Source of the DNA: VAZQ01 sp963753575
GTDB taxonomy: Bacteria; Pseudomonadota; Alphaproteobacteria; Rhizobiales; Xanthobacteraceae
NCBI GenBank assembly: GCA_963753575.1
Contig: CAVWCR010000003.1
Location: 2,170,001-2,234,000 of the forward strand
Reading direction: 5' to 3'
DNA: 64,000 bases
The notes under the pieces were generated by a model, which worked only from the letters and a program-made list of their open reading frames with translations, was not told the DNA's origin and ran no database searches. The translations under genes and the position numbers were made by a program. Positions 1 through 8,443 of the stretch are shown here, one piece after another; positions within the stretch are counted from its first letter, which is position 1; the number at the start of each line of letters is the position of its first letter.

Positions 1-2
1 GG

Positions 3-872
3 ATGGTCGGCGCGCTGTTGTCGTTCTGCATGATGGCGGTGGCGATCCGCAAGCTGTGGGGGCCGCTCACCATCATGGAGATCCTGGCGCTGCGCGCTGG
101 GCTCGGGCTCGCGATCATCGGCACGGTCGTGGTGTTCCGCCCCGCCGAACGGCACAGCATCAACGCGCGCCGCCTGCCCTTGCATATGGTGCGCAACGGC
201 ATCCACTTCGGCTCGCAATATCTGTGGGCGTTCGGCCTCATCCTCCTGCCGCTCGCGACCGTATTCGCGCTCGAGTTCACCATGCCGGCCTGGACGATCG
301 TGCTGGCGCCTTTCTTTCTGGGCGAGCATATGACGAAAAGCCGCATTGGCGCCGTCATTCTCGGGCTTATCGGCGTGCTGGTGATCCTGCGGCCCGGCGT
401 CGAGAGCTTCCAGCCGGCCGCCCTGATCGTGCTTGCGGCCGCGCTCGGCTACGGCGCGCAAAACATCGCCACGAAGCAGCTCACCTCGACCGAAAGCACG
501 TTCGCGATCGTGTTCTGGATGAACGTGATCCAGCTTCTCCTTGCTCTGCTCTTTGCCGGCCCGTTCTTCCTCGGCAAGATCACGCCTGATCTTCTCCCCG
601 CCGTTGCCGCGATCGGCGCCGCCGGCCTGTTCGCGCATTTCTGCCTGAGCAACGCCTTCCGGTCGGGCGACGCCAGCGTGGTGGTGCCGCTCGATTTCCT
701 GCGCATTCCGCTGATTGCGGTGATCGGATGGTGGCTCTACGCCGAGCCGCTCGACATTTTCGTGTTCGCGGGCGCCGGCCTGATCATCAGCGGCATCCTC
801 TGGAATCTGCGCAGCGAGATCCGCCGACCAATGCCGTCCCCGGTACCGCTTCAGGATGTCAAGACTGGATAA
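3..872 (+). CDS. EamA/DMT-family membrane transporter, probably 5'-truncated by the window edge
   Basis: A 289-residue very hydrophobic protein with about nine predicted membrane helices. It has the internally duplicated layout of the drug/metabolite transporter superfamily (two EamA domains): the first half ends near LGLIGVLVILRPG, and the second half begins with the ALGYGAQNIATKQL segment and ends in a helix rich in G, I and L. It would act in the inner membrane as an exporter or carrier of a small metabolite; the substrate cannot be read from the sequence. The reading frame is open to the left edge, and family members usually have a longer first helix, so the ATG at position 3 may be internal and the true start may lie outside the window. 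No partner gene is visible on its side. Confidence 0.8.
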   Translation: MVGALLSFCMMAVAIRKLWGPLTIMEILALRAGLGLAIIGTVVVFRPAERHSINARRLPLHMVRNGIHFGSQYLWAFGLILLPLATVFALEFTMPAWTIVLAPFFLGEHMTKSRIGAVILGLIGVLVILRPGVESFQPAALIVLAAALGYGAQNIATKQLTSTESTFAIVFWMNVIQLLLALLFAGPFFLGKITPDLLPAVAAIGAAGLFAHFCLSNAFRSGDASVVVPLDFLRIPLIAVIGWWLYAEPLDIFVFAGAGLIISGILWNLRSEIRRPMPSPVPLQDVKTG

Positions 873-1023
873 TTCTCCCCCGCATCGTTAATGTGGGACC
901 CCGGCGTCCACACTTTGGTCACCATCAGGCGCTTGATTCTCCTATCTGAATATCGACACGCTCAATTCAGGCTTGGCGCTTCGGGTTCGGGGGTTTCAGG
1001 CTTCGGGTTCAGGCTCCTGCTTC

Positions 1024-2124
1024 ATGGATGAGACGGTGATCGCGAAGCCGCTCCGCGCCTTGGGTATTGCCGTCTCGGCGCTCGCGTTTGTGGGCGAGCC
1101 GGCGGCGGCGCAGGCGCCCTACCCGGGCGCGGGCGCGCGCAACCCGGTCTGCACCCGCCTTGAGGCCCAGCTCGCCGCCATCGATCGCGGCGGCTACGAC
1201 CCCGCGCGCGCCGATCAGATCAAGCGCCTCGAGGAGATGGTCAGCCGTCAGCAATTCGAGGTCGATCGGATGGCCTCGCAGGCGCGGCGCTACGGCTGCG
1301 AGGGCCGGGGCTTTTTCTCACTATTCGGCGGTCAGCCGCAGCAATGCGGCAAGATCAACACCCAGTTGCAACAGCTGCGCGGCAATCTCGACAGCACGCT
1401 CGGTGAGCTGCAACGCCTGCAAGGCAACAGCGCCGACCGCGAAGGCCAACGCCGCACCGTGCTCGCCTCGCTCGGCCAGTACGATTGCGGTCCGCAGTAC
1501 CGTGCCTATGCCAACCGCGGCTTCTTCGAACAGCTGTTCGGGCCCGGACCGGGCTCGATCGGAGGCGGCGGTCCGGAAGTCACCACCGGCAACACGTTCC
1601 GGACGCTGTGCGTGCGCACCTGCGACGGCTACTACTTCCCGATCTCCTATTCGACCCAGCCCAGCAGGTTTGCCGAGGACGAGAAGACCTGCCAGGCGAT
1701 GTGTCCGGCAGCGGAGGTCGTGCTCTTCACCCACCGCAATCCTGGCGAAGACGTCAACCAGGCGGTCTCGATCAGCGGGCGCAACTACACCGATCTGCCG
1801 ACCGCCTTTGCGTATCGCAAGACGTTCAACCCGAGCTGCAGCTGCAGGGCGGCCGGTCAGACCTGGGCGGACGCGCTCAAGCATCTCGACGACCAGACCG
1901 TCGAGCGTGGGGACATCATCGTGAACGAGGAGCGTGCCCGCGCACTCTCGCAGCCGCAGGTCGATGCGCAAGGCCGGCCGATCCGCAAGACCAAGGGCAA
2001 GGCGACGCCGGCAGCCGCTCCCGCTGAAAGCGCCGTGAGCGCGTCAGAGAACTCGGCGCCTGAAGGCACGGCACCCAAGCGCAAGGTGCGCACGGTCGGA
2101 CCGACGTTCCTGCCGGAGCACTGA
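1024..2124 (+). CDS. secreted DUF2865 domain protein
   Basis: A 366-residue protein of unknown function with an N-terminal signal peptide (hydrophobic stretch LGIAVSALAFVG, likely cleavage after AAA-Q). After it come a predicted coiled coil rich in Q and L (about residues 60-130) and a cysteine-rich C-terminal domain with the DUF2865 signature: CVRTCDGYYFPISY, then CQAMCPAAEV, a tyrosine/threonine segment and CSCR. The cysteines suggest a disulfide-stabilised periplasmic or surface protein. An in-frame TTG lies 51 bases upstream, but the ATG at 1024 places a normal signal peptide at the N-terminus, so it is preferred. The C-terminal tail is low-complexity (A, P, K). Proteins of this family are known mainly from Hyphomicrobiales. 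Confidence 0.8.
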   Translation: MDETVIAKPLRALGIAVSALAFVGEPAAAQAPYPGAGARNPVCTRLEAQLAAIDRGGYDPARADQIKRLEEMVSRQQFEVDRMASQARRYGCEGRGFFSLFGGQPQQCGKINTQLQQLRGNLDSTLGELQRLQGNSADREGQRRTVLASLGQYDCGPQYRAYANRGFFEQLFGPGPGSIGGGGPEVTTGNTFRTLCVRTCDGYYFPISYSTQPSRFAEDEKTCQAMCPAAEVVLFTHRNPGEDVNQAVSISGRNYTDLPTAFAYRKTFNPSCSCRAAGQTWADALKHLDDQTVERGDIIVNEERARALSQPQVDAQGRPIRKTKGKATPAAAPAESAVSASENSAPEGTAPKRKVRTVGPTFLPEH

Positions 2125-2163
2125 TCTTAAGCAGAGACTTGACCGCGGCACGGCGGGACTCCC

Positions 2164-2178
2164 TCTCCCTTCGGGAGA
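2164..2178. terminator. short hairpin between convergent genes
   Basis: TCTCCC, a three-base TTC loop and GGGAGA form a perfect six-pair hairpin in the 103-bp gap between the ends of the DUF2865 gene and ligD. It has no T-run, so a terminator role is only inferred from its place between two converging genes. Confidence 0.3.
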
Positions 2179-2227
2179 CGGCGCAGGCCGCACGCATGGC
2201 TGGCACAAGATTTTCTTTCGAGCTCGC

Positions 2228-4879
2228 TCAAGATTTCCCGCGCAGATGCCGCGCGGCGAGCTTCTGGCGCACGTCGAAAAAGCCCTGCCACGGATCGCGC
2301 TCGAGGAAACGCAGCCGCTGGCGCAGGTTGTCGACGCGGAAGTGATCGGAACGGATGCCCTGCGACAACTCCTCCCAGGAGAGCGGGGTCGAGACCGACG
2401 CCTCCTTGCGGGCGCGCGTCGAATAGGCCGCGACCGCGGTCGAGCCGCGGGCATTGCGGAAATAGTCGATCAGGATGCGCCCGCGCCGCACGCGCTTCGA
2501 CATCGTGGCGACGTAGCGCGATGGATCGTCCTTGCTCATGGCCTCGGCCACCGACGCGGTGAACGCCTTGGCCTCGTCCCAGCCGATGCTCGGCGTAATC
2601 GGCACCACAACATGCAGGCCCTTGCCGCCTGACGTCTTCACGAAGCTTTCGAGCCCGAGCTGCTGCAGCCGCTCGCGCACCTCGCGCGCGCCATCGATGA
2701 CAGCGTCCCACGCCACGTCCTCACCCGGATCAAGATCGAAAATGAGCCGGTCCGGCTCCTCCATCCGCTTGACAGTCGAGCCCCATGGATGAATCTCGAC
2801 CACGCCGGACTGCACGAGGCCGATGAGTCCAGCGAGGTTGTCGATCGCGAGCATCGGCTCGCCGTCGCCGGTGTCGACGCGCCTGATCCCCTCGCCCAGC
2901 CCGTGCCAGGGATGCTTGGCAAAGAAGCATTTCTCGCCAACGCCCGAGGGACAGCGCAGCATGCTGAGCGGACGGCCGACCACGTGCGGCAGGATGAAGT
3001 CCGCGATGTCGGCGTAGAACTCGGCCAGCCCCTGTTTGGTGAGGCCGGTTTCCTCCCACAGGATGCGCTCTGGATGAGTGAGATGCACGCCCGCGATGGT
3101 CGCTGCATCGGTCGCCGCGTCGGCCTTGCCTGCGCGCGGCTTGTCGTCGTTTGATTTCCGCAGGTCCTGTTGCGCAGGCGCGGCCTCCAGCACGACCTCC
3201 TGCGCCGGCTTGTCCTCGCGCAGGCCCTTGTAGGACGACTGCCGAATGATCGCGTCGGCGCTCCAGCCGCGAAACTCGACCTCGCAGACGAGCTCAGGTC
3301 TTGCCCAGCGCACGCCCTTCTCGGCACCGGCCGGGAGCGCATTGCGGAAGCTCGGCTTCGGCGCGTTGATGGCTTCGAGCTTGTCGCGCAGCGCGCGCAA
3401 CTCGGCGCCCGAATAACCGGTGCCGACGCGTCCGGCATAGCGCAGCTTGCCGTCATCGTAATAGCCAAGCGCAAGCGCGCCGACCGTGCCGGGAGCCGCC
3501 GTCGAGGGCACGTAGCCTACGATCACGAATTCCTGCCGCAGCGTGCAGCGCGCCTTGAGCCAATGGTCGCCACGGCCGGCCTTGTAAGGCAGGTCGACGC
3601 GCTTCGACACGATGCCTTCGAGCCCGAGCCGGCAGGTGTGCTCGAGGATCTTCTGGCCTTCCTCGTCGACGAGATGCTCGCTGAACCGGATCGGCGAACC
3701 GGGTGGTAGCGCATGCACGATCGCCGCCAACAGCATCTTGCGCTCGATCAGCGGCACCCGCGTCAGGTCGAAGCCTTCGCAGTAGAGGAGATCGAACACG
3801 TAATAGCGGAAGCGGTCCTGCCGGCCCTCGCTCAGGTCGGCCTGCAGGCTGTTGAAGCTCGAGAGGCCGGATTGATCCTCGACCACGATCTCGCCGTCGA
3901 TCAAGGCGGAACCGAGCCGAAGCTTCGTCAGCGCGGTCGCGATGCTCTTGAAGCGCGCGGTCCAATCGAGCCCGGTGCGGGTCAGAAGCTTGATCGAGCG
4001 GCCGTCGATGCGCGCCTGCATGCGATAGCCGTCGTGCTTGATTTCGTGCAGCCATTTCGGCCCGGTCGGCGGCTGAGCGCTGAGCTTGGCGAGGCTCGGC
4101 TCCAGGAACACCGGCAGGAGCTTCTTGCGCGCCCCTTCGATCGCGCTCACGTCCGGGATGGCGGCGGCGCGACCGCTCGTGGCCTGCGCGCGGCCGGCGT
4201 GATCGGCGCGGACCTCGCCGTGCGCCGCCAGCTCCTCGGTGGTGCGGCCTGAGAGCTGCGAGGTCGTCGCCTCGTCCGTGATGTCCGGCTCGCCTTCGCG
4301 CCGCGCGAACGCGTCGTCGACCTTGATCAAGAGCCATTCGTTCTTCTTGTTGGCGGGCGGGCGCGGCTTCATGCGCACCAGATGCCAATGCCCTTTCAGC
4401 CGCGTGCCCTCGAGCGCAAACGCAAGGTGGCCCTTGTTGAGCCCGAAATGCGGATCGCCGTCCGGCACCCAGCGTCCGCGGTCCCACACGATCATGGCGC
4501 CGCCGCCGTATTCGCCCTTCGGGATGTTGCCCTCGAAGTCGAGGTACTGCATCGGGTGGTCTTCGGTCGCAACCGCAAGCCGCTTGCTGTTGGCAATCAG
4601 GCTCGGGCCGCGCGTCACCGCCCAGCTCTTGAGCACGCCGTCGAGCTCGAGCCGCAGATCGTAATGCAGCCGCCGCGCATCGTGCTTCTGCACCACGAAC
4701 TGCCCGCCGAGGTTAGCTCCCGGCGCCGGCGCGGGCTCCGTGGTCTTGCTGAAGTCGCGCTTGGCCTCGTATTCGCGCAGCGCGCCTCTTGCCGTGGCGC
4801 GCCGCGCCGGCCGGCGTTTTGCCTCCCGAACCTGCTTGCGCCCCTTGCGCGCCGGCGTTTTTTTCTTCCGCGCGGTCAT
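2228..4879 (-). CDS. ligD: ATP-dependent DNA ligase LigD (phosphoesterase-ligase-polymerase)
   Basis: An 883-residue multifunctional enzyme of bacterial non-homologous end joining. A basic tail is followed by the 3'-phosphoesterase domain (QKHDARRLHYDLRLE, residues 64-78), the ATP-dependent ligase domain with adenylation motif KHDGYR (catalytic Lys near 281) and its OB fold, and a C-terminal primase-polymerase domain starting near THPERILW (about residue 600), with the DLDP acidic motif and SGGKGLHVVVP. All three domains look complete. The order is PE, ligase, polymerase. The ATG at 4879 overlaps the stop of the upstream BRCT-TPR gene by four bases (ATGA), which indicates translational coupling; a longer frame would run back inside that gene. 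Ku lies just upstream on the same strand. Confidence 0.95.
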   Translation of the reverse strand: MTARKKKTPARKGRKQVREAKRRPARRATARGALREYEAKRDFSKTTEPAPAPGANLGGQFVVQKHDARRLHYDLRLELDGVLKSWAVTRGPSLIANSKRLAVATEDHPMQYLDFEGNIPKGEYGGGAMIVWDRGRWVPDGDPHFGLNKGHLAFALEGTRLKGHWHLVRMKPRPPANKKNEWLLIKVDDAFARREGEPDITDEATTSQLSGRTTEELAAHGEVRADHAGRAQATSGRAAAIPDVSAIEGARKKLLPVFLEPSLAKLSAQPPTGPKWLHEIKHDGYRMQARIDGRSIKLLTRTGLDWTARFKSIATALTKLRLGSALIDGEIVVEDQSGLSSFNSLQADLSEGRQDRFRYYVFDLLYCEGFDLTRVPLIERKMLLAAIVHALPPGSPIRFSEHLVDEEGQKILEHTCRLGLEGIVSKRVDLPYKAGRGDHWLKARCTLRQEFVIVGYVPSTAAPGTVGALALGYYDDGKLRYAGRVGTGYSGAELRALRDKLEAINAPKPSFRNALPAGAEKGVRWARPELVCEVEFRGWSADAIIRQSSYKGLREDKPAQEVVLEAAPAQQDLRKSNDDKPRAGKADAATDAATIAGVHLTHPERILWEETGLTKQGLAEFYADIADFILPHVVGRPLSMLRCPSGVGEKCFFAKHPWHGLGEGIRRVDTGDGEPMLAIDNLAGLIGLVQSGVVEIHPWGSTVKRMEEPDRLIFDLDPGEDVAWDAVIDGAREVRERLQQLGLESFVKTSGGKGLHVVVPITPSIGWDEAKAFTASVAEAMSKDDPSRYVATMSKRVRRGRILIDYFRNARGSTAVAAYSTRARKEASVSTPLSWEELSQGIRSDHFRVDNLRQRLRFLERDPWQGFFDVRQKLAARHLRGKS

Positions 4880-5982
4880 GACGAACGGGCGATCTGCATT
4901 TCGCAGAGCTTGAGCGCACGCCGCGCGCGCGCCGCCCACGCAGACGATGCGTCAACCGTCAGATAGCGCCGCCAGTAGTCGGCCGCGGCCTTGTGATCCT
5001 CGAGCCGCTGCAGAAAGAGCGCGATGTTGAACAGCGAGTCCGCATGCCCAGGATCGACGTCGAGCGCCTTGCGCAAGAAGACGATCGCCTCCTTGGTGCG
5101 GCCCTGGTCGTCAAGGAGGTCGGCGAGATTGTAGAACGCCTCGATGAAGCGCGGATCGGCCTTGATGGCGGCGCGGTAGGCCTTCTCGGCGTCGACTTTG
5201 CGGCCGACGGTGCGCAACAGGTTGCCGAGGTTGAAGGCGGCGGCCGGGTCCTCCGGATCGATCTTCATCACCCGGCGATAGAGCTTTTCGGCCTGCGCCA
5301 CGTCATGCGCCTCCTCGGCCGCCTGCGCCTCGTCGAACAGCCCATCGGGATTGTCGGCAGGCTCCGCCATCGGCAGCACAAACTGGCCCTTGCGATCCGT
5401 TCGCCCCTTGAGCTGCTCGACCAGTACGGCGTCGCGCGCGGCTGGAAAGAGACGCAGCTTCGAAAGTCCGGCATCCGGCAGCCAGGTCTCGATCTCGGAG
5501 AGGCTCTTGGTGATGACCGAAAGCGTGACGCCGGCAGCGAACAGCTCCGCGACCTGGCGCGCGGCCGCGAGATCGCGGAAGCGATAGCGCTCCGCGCGCG
5601 GATCGAGCACGCCGAAGGCGGCAAGCTGCGCGATCACCTCAACCGGAAGCCCGCTCACCGACGCAATCTGTTCGACGGTGTAGCTGCGCTGCTCTCCGTC
5701 GGAGGCGTTGCGCCCGATCCATTCCAGAAACCGGCGCTCGCTGACGATCGCAACGCCGTAGTTCTGCGCGCGCGCGAGAGAGTTGGACGGCCGTCCGTCG
5801 TGGAGCAGCGGCCAGCCGAGCTGCCCGACCACGAGCTGCCGCGTGCCCTTGGTGACGCCGCGGCGCGGCGTGCCGCCATGCTTACGGACAAGCGCGAAGG
5901 CCTCGGCCCGCTTCATCGAGGCGAGCCTTCCGGTGAAGGCGACGGTGCCTTGGATGGGCGAGACTTGTTGCCCCTCCGGCAT
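4876..5982 (-). CDS. BRCT - MerR-like HTH - TPR fusion protein, coupled to ligD
   Basis: A 368-residue protein with three recognisable parts. Residues about 9-92 resemble a BRCT domain (VAFTGRL, LVRKHGG, VTKGTRQLVVG, IVSERRFLEWIG). Residues about 100-180 resemble a MerR-type winged helix (YTVEQIASVSGLP, YRFRDLAAARQV, GVTLSVI). The last 150 residues are tetratricopeptide repeats (AAAFNLGNLL, EAFYNLADLL, DSLFNIALFL). BRCT modules bind phosphoproteins or DNA ends and TPRs bind partner proteins, so a scaffold or regulator for end joining is a reasonable inference from its coupling to ligD and closeness to ku. No enzymatic motif is visible. A TTG start 18 bases upstream is possible; the ATG is preferred. 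Confidence 0.8.
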   Translation of the reverse strand: MPEGQQVSPIQGTVAFTGRLASMKRAEAFALVRKHGGTPRRGVTKGTRQLVVGQLGWPLLHDGRPSNSLARAQNYGVAIVSERRFLEWIGRNASDGEQRSYTVEQIASVSGLPVEVIAQLAAFGVLDPRAERYRFRDLAAARQVAELFAAGVTLSVITKSLSEIETWLPDAGLSKLRLFPAARDAVLVEQLKGRTDRKGQFVLPMAEPADNPDGLFDEAQAAEEAHDVAQAEKLYRRVMKIDPEDPAAAFNLGNLLRTVGRKVDAEKAYRAAIKADPRFIEAFYNLADLLDDQGRTKEAIVFLRKALDVDPGHADSLFNIALFLQRLEDHKAAADYWRRYLTVDASSAWAARARRALKLCEMQIARSS

Positions 5983-6033
5983 CCCTAGACCGTTATCCAA
6001 TGATATCGAATCGGGATCATGGCTATTTTGTCA

Positions 6034-6137
6034 GAGCGTGATCTTGTCCGAAAACCGGTTTCCACTTTTCGGGATCATGCTTTTTGTTTGAGCATAATCT
6101 TGTCCGAAAACCGGTTTCTACTTTTCGGGATCATGCT
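6034..6137. repeat. two tandem copies of an imperfect palindromic intergenic repeat
   Basis: Two copies of a roughly 46-bp element lie head to tail between the ku and BRCT-TPR genes (about 6034-6080 and 6091-6137). Each contains TCTTGTCCGAAAACCGGTTT in the middle and a mirrored CTTTTCGGGATCATGC right arm, so each can fold into a hairpin. This resembles a palindromic repeat widespread in Hyphomicrobiales genomes. The second copy abuts the ku stop codon, so it could also serve as a transcript end or processing site for ku. Confidence 0.75.
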
Positions 6138-6983
6138 CTAGCGCGTCGCCTTCTTCTTGCTGGCGCGGCGGGCGGGCGTCGAGGCAGCGGCGGGCTTTTT
6201 CTTCTCGCCCTTCAGGCTTGCGCGCAGCGCATCCATCAGGTTGATCACCCGCGGCGATTCCGTCTCGGCGTCGCGGATCGGCTCGACCACGCGGCCGGCC
6301 TGCTTCTTGCGCAAAAGCTCGACGATCGCCTTCTCGTAGTGGTCCTCGAACGCCTTGGGATCGAAGTGGTCGGCCTTGGTATCGATGATATGCATGGCAA
6401 GCTCTTTCATCTCCGCCGGCAGCTTGATCTCGGGAATGTCCTCGAAGTAATCCTTCTTCTCGCGCACCTCGTAGGCATAGCGCAGCGTGGTCGCGAGCAG
6501 GCCCTTATCGAACGCCTCCAGCATCACGACATGCTCGCGTCTGGTGAGCACGACGCGGCCGAGCGCCACCATCTTCTTCTCGCGGATCGCGTCGCGGATC
6601 ACCGCAAACGCCTCCTGCCCGACCTTGTCGGTCGGCGAGATGTAATAAGGCGTGTCCAGATAACGGTCGTCGACTTCCTGGCGCGGCACGAACTTGTCGA
6701 TATCGATCGTGTGCGTGCTCTCGATCTGGATCTTAGCGAACTCCTCGTCCTCGACCAGGAGGTACTGGCCCTTGGCGAACTCGTAGCCGCGCCCGATGTC
6801 CTCGCGCTCGACCGGCTCGCCGGTGACGGAATCGACGTTCTGCTGCTTGAGGCGGTTGCCGGTCTTCTTGTTGATGCGGTTGAAGGATACCCGCTCCGAG
6901 CTCGACGAGGCCGGATAAAGCGCAATCGGGCACGAAACCAGCGACAGTTTCAGGTAGCCCTTCCAATAGGCTCGCGGCGCCAT
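6138..6983 (-). CDS. ku: Ku protein, non-homologous end joining
   Basis: A 281-residue homodimeric Ku-type protein that encircles broken DNA ends and recruits LigD. The N-terminus (MAPRAYWKGYLKLSLVSCPIA) is the family hallmark. It continues through FNRINKKTG, YEFAKGQYLLVEDEEF, IDIDKFVPRQEVD and PYYISP of the Ku core beta-barrel. The last 25 residues are a lysine/alanine-rich tail (SLKGEKKKPAAAS...ASKKKATR), as in other bacterial Ku proteins, where it helps DNA binding. It is full length with a clear ATG. It lies on the same strand as the BRCT-TPR gene and ligD, separated from them by about 155 bases of palindromic repeats, so it may be a separate or attenuated transcription unit. Confidence 0.95.
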   Translation of the reverse strand: MAPRAYWKGYLKLSLVSCPIALYPASSSSERVSFNRINKKTGNRLKQQNVDSVTGEPVEREDIGRGYEFAKGQYLLVEDEEFAKIQIESTHTIDIDKFVPRQEVDDRYLDTPYYISPTDKVGQEAFAVIRDAIREKKMVALGRVVLTRREHVVMLEAFDKGLLATTLRYAYEVREKKDYFEDIPEIKLPAEMKELAMHIIDTKADHFDPKAFEDHYEKAIVELLRKKQAGRVVEPIRDAETESPRVINLMDALRASLKGEKKKPAAASTPARRASKKKATR

Positions 6984-7220
6984 GAACCACTCCTAACGCA
7001 ACAACGCGTCCGTAACAGGGTGTAACCCCTCAAGCCCGCGCGGCGTTCCCGCGCAGGCGACCGGCCCGCACTATAGCAGTGGCTCCCCCGAGACGGGATG
7101 AGAGCAGAAGAAAGTTGATGTTTTACTTAGCGGGGAAGGTTCGCGTTACGTTCTCAAGCATTTCAATGCTCGCGGTTGTGCCAACACCAAGCGCGCCCGG
7201 ATCGTGTAGCGCCGCCAGTA

Positions 7221-8219
7221 TCACCACCACAGCATGACGCCGGCATAGATCAGGTAGAGCAGGACCAGAACGGCGCCGCTGCCGCGAGGCATTCCCTTGT
7301 GCGAACTGGCGGCGACCATGGCGATTGCGCTCATGCCCAAAAGCCAGAGCGTGCTGAACTCAATTCGCGGCGATGGCGCGGCCATGCCAAACACCAGGGC
7401 GGGCAGGCAGATGCCCCCGATGATGTTGAGCGTATTGCTGTTGAGGGATTCGCTGACGACCGCCACGCCGCGGCCTTCGTCCGCAAGCCTGATCGCTGCG
7501 ACGACGTTCGGGACGGAGGTCAGGATCGCCAGGACGAGATAGCCGACCACGGCATGCGGTATCGACCAGCGCGCGGCGAGCGCGACCGCGATATCCACCA
7601 TCGACGCGCTGGCAAGGATAATCAAGGCCGCGGAGGCGATGACGACCAAGGTGTCTTTCCACGACGCCGGCGCGAGCACATTGCGTTTTTTTGTATCGCG
7701 GTGCGCCTGTTCAATCGCCGCCTCCAGAAATCTCCGCAGACCGCCCGGACCCGGCAGATGCCTGATCCGCGTCGATCGCAGCGACGACAGAATGACGTAA
7801 AGCGAGAAGAGCGACGCAATGCCAATGAATGCGATCCACGGCAAAATCCAGCCGAGCACCAGCGCTGACGCGGCGACCGTCACCAGCAAGCCGACGCTGC
7901 CGTTGACGAGCAGTCCCGCCCGGCCGATGTCGATCCGCCCGGCCACCATCGCACTCAGGCCAAGCAACCCCGCGAGGTTGAAGATGTTCGAGCCGAGGAC
8001 GACCCCGACGGAGACTTCGTGATGTCCCCAATAGAGCGACGCCATTGCGGACGATATTTCCGGCGCGTCGGCGCCGAGCGCGGCGATCAATCCCAGGAGC
8101 GCCTCCGGAAGGCCGAGCCGCGCACCGATCCTTTCCAGGCCGGCCGTCAAAGCTACGCTGGCCCCGGACATGACGGCAAGCGCGACCAGAAAAAATGCAA
8201 TCTGGAGGACCATGCGCAA
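7221..8219 (-). CDS. sodium/calcium exchanger family (CaCA) membrane protein
   Basis: A 332-residue inner-membrane antiporter with about ten hydrophobic helices and the two inverted alpha-repeats of the Ca2+/cation antiporter superfamily. The first repeat reads ALGADAPEISSAMAS followed by VGVVLGSNIFNLAGLLG. The second reads LAILTSVPNVVAAIRLA followed by SESLNSNTLNIIGGI. The acidic residue and asparagines of both repeats, which bind the cation in this superfamily, are present. A basic cytoplasmic loop (LRSTRIRHLP, and HRDTKKR) separates the halves. The cation (Ca2+, Na+, K+ or H+) cannot be assigned. It stands alone, divergent from the glutamate synthase-like gene. Confidence 0.85.
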   Translation of the reverse strand: MRMVLQIAFFLVALAVMSGASVALTAGLERIGARLGLPEALLGLIAALGADAPEISSAMASLYWGHHEVSVGVVLGSNIFNLAGLLGLSAMVAGRIDIGRAGLLVNGSVGLLVTVAASALVLGWILPWIAFIGIASLFSLYVILSSLRSTRIRHLPGPGGLRRFLEAAIEQAHRDTKKRNVLAPASWKDTLVVIASAALIILASASMVDIAVALAARWSIPHAVVGYLVLAILTSVPNVVAAIRLADEGRGVAVVSESLNSNTLNIIGGICLPALVFGMAAPSPRIEFSTLWLLGMSAIAMVAASSHKGMPRGSGAVLVLLYLIYAGVMLWW

Positions 8220-8443
8220 TCCCCGTTCCGCGCGGGCCAGAATGCCAGCGAGGTGAATACGATCCGCGCGATCTGCCGCCCATGGAACCCGGCTTCAATC
8301 AGCGCGCAGGTCGCCGCGTCGCTCGCGACCTCCGAGTGCGTCGGCCAAGCGCCGGCGGACTTGCGAGCATATGCCAGCCGCGAACATTCGCGTAAACTCG
8401 CATCTGCCTTCCACCGCGGCGTCGATATGTGGAGCAGACGGAC

